Shown: positions 5,656 through 8,883 of the stretch, in pieces
Layout: each line of letters opens with the position of its first letter
How positions within the stretch are numbered: the first letter of the stretch is position 1
NCBI GenBank assembly: GCA_963169135.1
Contig: CAUJEQ010000188.1
Span: 1-8,883, forward strand
Origin: Chloroflexota bacterium
GTDB lineage: Bacteria > Chloroflexota > Dehalococcoidia > Tepidiformales > Tepidiformaceae
Direction: 5' to 3'
DNA length: 8,883 bases
Program-made: the position numbers and the translations under genes
Notes under the pieces: generated by a model
The model's input: only the letters and a program-made list of their open reading frames with translations
Told to the model about the DNA's origin: nothing
Databases searched by the model: none

Positions 5656-6335
5656 GCCGCCACCCCGAGGATGGCGTGGAGTTCAACATCGTGAAGCGAA
5701 TCGAACTCGCGGTGGGGATCCGGGAGCGCGAGCCCCCGGGTGTAGTCGGTCCGGACGGCCCAGACGGTCATTCCGGCGCGCCTCGCCGATTCGATGCCGG
5801 CCGGGGCATCTTCGAAGGCCAGGCAGTGCGACGGATCGACCCCGAGGCGCTCGGCGGCGAGCAGGTAGATATCTGGCTCGGGCTTGCCGCGCTCCACATC
5901 ACTGCCGGTCACCAGCAGCTCGAAGTGGCTGCGAAGACCAATGCGGGCGAGGCAGGCCTCAACCCACGGTTCGATAGACGAGGAGGCAACCGCCATCCGC
6001 TGGCCGCCGGCCTGGAGTGAGCGTACGAGTTCGACGGCGCCGGGGAGCGGCTCGCTGCGGTCGCGGTAGCGCTTGAGGATGAGTTCGCGATAGCGGGCCG
6101 AGTATTCCTCACGGGGGCGGGAGAGGCCGTAATCGCGCATCATGTCGGCCCAGCCGGTCTTTGTGCCCATGTAGGGCTTGTAGGCGTCGAGCGAGATGGA
6201 GAGGCCCTCTTCGCCGAGGAGTTCGTTGACCGCCTCGAAATGCAGCGGCTCGCCGTCCACGAGGACGCCGTCCATGTCGAAGATGACTGCTGCGTAGCGA
6301 GCCAGCCTAACCCTCCAGCGCGGCGGCGCCGCCAA
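5652..6335 (-). CDS. HAD-superfamily hydrolase, beta-phosphoglucomutase-like phosphatase
   Basis: All four HAD motifs are present (numbered from TTG 6335, 227 residues): motif I VIFDMDGVLVDGEPLH (17-32) with nucleophile Asp20 and acid/base Asp22, motif II VASSS (116-120), motif III Lys151 in GKPEP, and motif IV FEDAPAGIESA (174-184). The insert between motif I and II is the helical cap of subfamily I, as in beta-phosphoglucomutase and small sugar-phosphate phosphatases. DGVLVDGEPLH replaces the more usual DGVLVDSEPLH. Substrate cannot be told from sequence; family members act on sugar phosphates, phosphoglycolate or similar metabolites. The gene sits between atpG and atpD, same strand, inside the ATP synthase operon. 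Start is uncertain: TTG 6335 overlaps atpG by 29 nt and encodes a Pro/Arg-rich extension (AAPPRWRVR) unlike the family, whereas CTG 6305 has an ideal GGAGG six nt upstream and gives 217 residues starting just before motif I. No ATG or GTG lies between. Confidence 0.9.
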   Translation of the reverse strand: MAAPPRWRVRLARYAAVIFDMDGVLVDGEPLHFEAVNELLGEEGLSISLDAYKPYMGTKTGWADMMRDYGLSRPREEYSARYRELILKRYRDRSEPLPGAVELVRSLQAGGQRMAVASSSIEPWVEACLARIGLRSHFELLVTGSDVERGKPEPDIYLLAAERLGVDPSHCLAFEDAPAGIESARRAGMTVWAVRTDYTRGLALPDPHREFDSLHDVELHAILGVAA

Positions 6336-7185
6336 CGATGTCGAGCAGTTCCTTGGTGATCTGCTCCTGGCGGGCCTTGTAGTCGGTGAGTGTGAGTTCG
6401 CGCGTGATGTCCTGCGCGTTGTCGGTCGCGTTCTTCATGGCGACCATCTGGGCCGACTGGAAGCTCGCGGCGTTCTGCAGGATCGCCTCGTAGATCTGCA
6501 TCTCGATATAGCGCGGCAGGAGCCCGGCGAGGACGACATCCGGGGAGGGCTCGAAGATGTAGTCCGCGAGCTGTGCCTCATCCTCCCCTTCCACCGCCGC
6601 AGGAGGCTCGATGGGGAGAAGCTGACGGATGGTGGGCCGCTGGGTCGCCGTCGAGACGAACTCCGGGAAGCTGACATAGACGCGGTCGACCTTCTCGGCC
6701 AGATAGTCGTCTATGATGAGGCGGGTGATTCCCAGGGTGTCGGCCTGGGACGGGTAGTCGCCGAGGTCGGTGAATTCTGCCGCCAGGTGGACGTGGGCGC
6801 GCACGAAGAAGTCGCGGCCCTTCTTGCCAACTGCGACGACCTGGACGGGTTCGTGCTGCATGGCGACGAACGTGCCGGCGCTGCGGTTCATGTTGGCGTT
6901 GAGGCCGCCGCACAGGCCGCGGTCGGGGGTGATGTGGAGGACCGCGATGTTGCTCACCGGCCGGGAGACGAGGAGCGGGTGGCGGGCGACGTCCTGATCT
7001 TCGCTCGACTGGGTGGCGAGCCCTGCGAGCACGACGCGGAGTTTCTGGGCATAGGGCCTGGACTGCTCGGCGCGGTCCTGGGCGCGGCGCATCTTCGAAG
7101 CAGCAACGAGTTGCAGCGCGTTGGTGATCTTCGCCGTGTTCTTGACGCTCTGGATGCGCCGCTTCAGTTGCCGGATGGTCGCCAT
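6307..7185 (-). CDS. atpG: ATP synthase F1 gamma subunit
   Basis: Gamma is the central rotor shaft linking the c-ring to the alpha3beta3 head. The 292-residue product has the N-terminal helix with RQLKRRIQSVKNTAKITNAL (5-24) and LVAASKMRRAQ (26-36), the globular-domain motif TPDRGLCGGLN (86-96, usually TSDRGLCGGLN), and the C-terminal helix with QMVAMKNATDNA (246-257) and ITKELLDIVGGAAAL, the family signature. Residues 195-210 form an acidic, Pro-rich variable loop (PPAAVEGEDEAQ). ATG 7185 is the natural start, giving the standard MATIRQLKRRI opening; upstream ribosome binding is weak (GGACGAGAG). It follows atpA after a 92-nt gap holding two predicted hairpins. Its stop TAG (6307-6309) overlaps or abuts the HAD gene. 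Confidence 0.96.
   Translation of the reverse strand: MATIRQLKRRIQSVKNTAKITNALQLVAASKMRRAQDRAEQSRPYAQKLRVVLAGLATQSSEDQDVARHPLLVSRPVSNIAVLHITPDRGLCGGLNANMNRSAGTFVAMQHEPVQVVAVGKKGRDFFVRAHVHLAAEFTDLGDYPSQADTLGITRLIIDDYLAEKVDRVYVSFPEFVSTATQRPTIRQLLPIEPPAAVEGEDEAQLADYIFEPSPDVVLAGLLPRYIEMQIYEAILQNAASFQSAQMVAMKNATDNAQDITRELTLTDYKARQEQITKELLDIVGGAAALEG
6312..6316 (-). promoter_or_regulatory. Shine-Dalgarno placed for a CTG start of the HAD gene
   Basis: GGAGG is embedded in the last codons of atpG (CTG GAG GGT TAG) and lies 6 nt before CTG 6305. This is the best-placed ribosome site for the HAD frame. The only standard start codon, TTG 6335, has just AAGGA about 14 nt upstream. Confidence 0.45.
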
Positions 7186-7209
7186 TGCTGTCTCTCGTCC
7201 CCGGATTCA

Positions 7210-7261
7210 CGGGCTGCTGTTGGATCAGCGGCCCGGGCTGGGGCGGGCATCGCTGCCCGCC
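7210..7261 (-). other. Two tandem RNA hairpins between atpA and atpG
   Basis: In the minus-strand transcript the first hairpin is a perfect 8-bp stem, GGCGGGCA paired with TGCCCGCC (7254-7261 with 7242-7249), closed by GCGA, a GNRA-type tetraloop. Six bases later comes a second stem of ten positions (7226-7235 with 7210-7219, six-base loop) with one C-A mismatch. Neither is followed by a U-run, so this is not a standard intrinsic terminator. Likely roles are mRNA stabilisation or processing that sets the alpha:gamma ratio, since alpha is needed in threefold excess over gamma. Structure is read from sequence; function is inferred. Confidence 0.6.
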
Positions 7262-7277
7262 GCGGTCTTGTCAGGTC

Positions 7278-8780
7278 CTAGTAAGGGACCGTGTCCTTGA
7301 ACGTGCCGAGCACGGCCCGCAGGCGTTCCTGCAGTTCGGGCGTCATCGCCGGGTTGGCCTGGATTTCGGCGATCAGGTCTCGCTCGTTGCTGCCCAGGTA
7401 CTTGCGGAGCTCATTTTCGAAGGCGCGCACCTTGTTGACCGGCACATCATCCAGGAGGCCACCGGTGAGTGCGTAGATGACGACGACTTCTTCAGCGAGG
7501 CTGAGCGGCTGGAACTGGTCCTGCTTCAGGACTTCGGTGGCGCGCTGGCCGCGTTCAAGCTGGCGGCGGGTTGAGACATCGAGGTCGCTGGTGCCGAACT
7601 GGGCGAAGGCGGCGAGTTCGCGGTACTGCGACATGTCGCCCTTGAGGCCGCCGGAGACGGCCTTCATCGCCTTGGTCTGGGCTGAGGAGCCAACGCGGCT
7701 GACCGAGAGACCGGTGTTGATGGCCGGCCGGATGCCCGCGTTGAAGAGGTCGGACTCCAGGTAGATCTGGCCGTCGGTGATGGAGATGACGTTGGTCGGG
7801 ATGTAGGCAGACACGTCGTTCGCCTGCGTCTCGATGATGGGGAGGGCGCTGAGGGATCCGCCGGCTTCGAGACGGGCGGCGCGTTCGAGCAGACGGCTGT
7901 GCAGGTAGAACACGTCGCCCGGATAGGCTTCGCGCCCTGGAGGCCGGCGCAGCAGGAGCGAGATCTGGCGGTAGGCCCAGGCGTGCTTGCTGAGGTCGTC
8001 GTAGACGATCAGGGCATCGCGGCCGCTTTCCATGATCTCTTCGCCCATGGTGCAGCCCGTATAAGGCGCCAGGTACTGGAGTGCGGCCGATTCGGAGGCA
8101 TTGGCGGCCACCACGATGGTGTGGTCCATCGCGCCAGCTTCTTCGAGGACACCCACGACCTGGGCGACCTTGGCGGCCTTCTGGCCGATGGCGACATAGA
8201 TACAGATCAGGTCGCCGCCCTTCTGGTTGATGATGGTATCGAGGGCGATCGCGGTCTTGCCGGTGGAGCGGTCGCCAATGATGAGCTCGCGCTGGCCGCG
8301 GCCGATCGGGAACATCGCGTCGATGGACTTGATGCCCGTCTGAACCGGCTGGTTCACGCTCTTGCGAAGCGTCACGCCGGGCGCGATGCGCTCGATGGGG
8401 CGCGTGCGGTCCGTGCGGATGGGGCCTTTCCCATCGATCGGGTTCCCGAGAGCGTCGACGACGCGCCCGATGAGGGCGTCGCCGACGGGCACCTCGACGA
8501 TGCGCCCGGTGGAGCGGACCTCGTCGCCTTCCTTGATGTCGGCGTATTCACCGAGCACCACGGCGCTGACGGATTCCTCTTCGAGGTTGAGGGCGATGCC
8601 CATGGTGCCGTTGGCGAATTCCAGGAGCTCCGAGTACATCGCACCCGAAAGCCCGTGGATGCGGGCCACGCCGTCACCAGCCTCGATCACCGAGCCGACA
8701 TCGGTCGCGGTGACCGTGCTCCCGAAGCTCTCGATCTGCTCACGCAGGATCGAGGCGATCTCTTCAGCACGTACTGCCAT
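7278..8780 (-). CDS. atpA: ATP synthase F1 alpha subunit
   Basis: Alpha forms the non-catalytic nucleotide sites of the F1 head and contributes the arginine finger to the beta catalytic sites. At 500 residues it has family length. Visible in order: N-terminal helix that contacts delta (1-25), beta-barrel (26-95), Walker A GDRSTGKT (169-176), VAIGQKAAKVAQVV (196-209), Walker B ALIVYDDL (256-263), SLLLRRPPGREAYPGDVFYL (274-293), and SVSRVGSSAQ with the arginine finger Arg362. Two spots differ from the usual family sequence: the P-loop normally reads GDRQTGKT (Gln replaced by Ser172, codon TCC at 8265-8267), and GQKRSTVAQ reads GQKAAKVAQ. ATG 8780 is preceded by AAGAGG at 8790-8795 (9-nt spacer). 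It follows the atpH end after 39 nt. Confidence 0.97.
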   Translation of the reverse strand: MAVRAEEIASILREQIESFGSTVTATDVGSVIEAGDGVARIHGLSGAMYSELLEFANGTMGIALNLEEESVSAVVLGEYADIKEGDEVRSTGRIVEVPVGDALIGRVVDALGNPIDGKGPIRTDRTRPIERIAPGVTLRKSVNQPVQTGIKSIDAMFPIGRGQRELIIGDRSTGKTAIALDTIINQKGGDLICIYVAIGQKAAKVAQVVGVLEEAGAMDHTIVVAANASESAALQYLAPYTGCTMGEEIMESGRDALIVYDDLSKHAWAYRQISLLLRRPPGREAYPGDVFYLHSRLLERAARLEAGGSLSALPIIETQANDVSAYIPTNVISITDGQIYLESDLFNAGIRPAINTGLSVSRVGSSAQTKAMKAVSGGLKGDMSQYRELAAFAQFGTSDLDVSTRRQLERGQRATEVLKQDQFQPLSLAEEVVVIYALTGGLLDDVPVNKVRAFENELRKYLGSNERDLIAEIQANPAMTPELQERLRAVLGTFKDTVPY

Positions 8781-8819
8781 TGCGGCTTACCTCTTCTTCA
8801 ACTCGTCCGAACACCCGCG

Positions 8820-8883
8820 TTAGCGGGCACCCTCCAGTTCGCGCCGTAGCCGCTTGAGCCGGGTCCGAACGCTTCCATCTACC
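8820..8883 (-). CDS. atpH: ATP synthase delta subunit, C-terminal end only
   Basis: Reading in from the right edge on the minus strand, 20 codons precede TAA (8820-8822). They encode DGSVRTRLKRLRRELEGAR after one Val. The pattern D-G-S-V-R-x-R-L-x-x-L-x-x-x-L is the conserved C-terminus of the delta subunit (OSCP), which joins the peripheral stalk to the top of F1. Position directly before atpA, same strand and 39 nt away, matches the standard order atpH-atpA-atpG-atpD-atpC. The rest lies outside the window, so it could also be the end of an AtpF-AtpH fusion, as seen in some high-GC lineages. Confidence 0.8.
   Translation of the reverse strand, partial: VDGSVRTRLKRLRRELEGAR

Noticed and set aside
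5579..5689. Extended 507-residue beta subunit starting at ATG 5689
   Set aside because: The extra 37 residues overlap the HAD coding end and resemble no beta subunit, while ATG 5578 has a strong Shine-Dalgarno.
3584..5977. A 797-codon plus-strand open frame antisense to murA start, atpC, atpD and part of the HAD gene
   Set aside because: It lies opposite well-supported genes in the frame set by their G/C third positions, has low-complexity Asp/Glu/Gly/His-rich composition and no family motif. It is a composition artefact.
7899..8849. A 316-codon plus-strand open frame antisense to atpA
   Set aside because: Antisense shadow of a clear atpA with no recognisable domain.
1..8883. CRISPR arrays, tRNA/rRNA genes, insertion sequences, toxin-antitoxin or defence modules
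   Set aside because: I looked on both strands and found no repeat-spacer structure, RNA gene signature, transposase or toxin-like frame.

Overview
The window holds most of an F-type ATP synthase F1 operon read on the minus strand (end of atpH, atpA, atpG, a HAD-family phosphatase gene, atpD, atpC), followed on the same strand by murA and mreB. At the left end, on the plus strand, are an AlkD-like DNA glycosylase gene and the tail of a small helix-turn-helix (excisionase-type) gene. Codon third positions are strongly G/C throughout the operon, so this is a high-GC, wall-bearing and, given MreB, probably rod-shaped bacterium. The atpC-murA-mreB linkage resembles arrangements known from Firmicutes and related Gram-positive-like phyla. 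MurA carries Asp at the fosfomycin-target cysteine position, as in mycobacteria and chlamydiae. Chloroflexota is my best guess for the phylum, but it is a guess from general impression and not demonstrated.

Layout. 1-316 (+): C-terminal part of a MerR/excisionase-like DNA-binding protein. 317-540: a gene-free, locally A+T-richer stretch with a striking TGGTG/CACCA repeat cluster and other small repeats. 541-1254 (+): AlkD-type DNA glycosylase, ending tail-to-tail with mreB through a 4-base TTAG overlap. 1251-2315 (-): mreB. 2316-3590 (-): murA, whose stop abuts the mreB ATG. 3725-4162 (-): atpC. 4166-5578 (-): atpD. 5652-6335 (-): HAD phosphatase. 6307-7185 (-): atpG. 7278-8780 (-): atpA. 8820-8883 (-): last 20 codons of atpH.

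The atp genes encode the catalytic F1 head (alpha, beta), rotor shaft (gamma, epsilon) and the end of the peripheral stalk subunit delta. They are followed by MurA, which commits UDP-GlcNAc to peptidoglycan, and MreB, the actin-like filament that directs side-wall synthesis. Tight spacing (0 to 3 nt at murA/mreB and atpD/atpC) points to co-transcription and translational coupling. Wider gaps at atpA-atpG (92 nt), HAD-atpD (73 nt) and atpC-murA (134 nt) carry candidate RNA structure, a possible small ORF, and a possible weak promoter.

Most of the window is conserved housekeeping DNA and I do not see a defence system or other clearly novel multi-gene system. The points most worth a second look are the repeat cluster beside the HTH gene, the phosphatase gene inside the ATP synthase operon and its unusual start, the tandem hairpins between atpA and atpG, and unusual residues in MurA, MreB and the alpha subunit.
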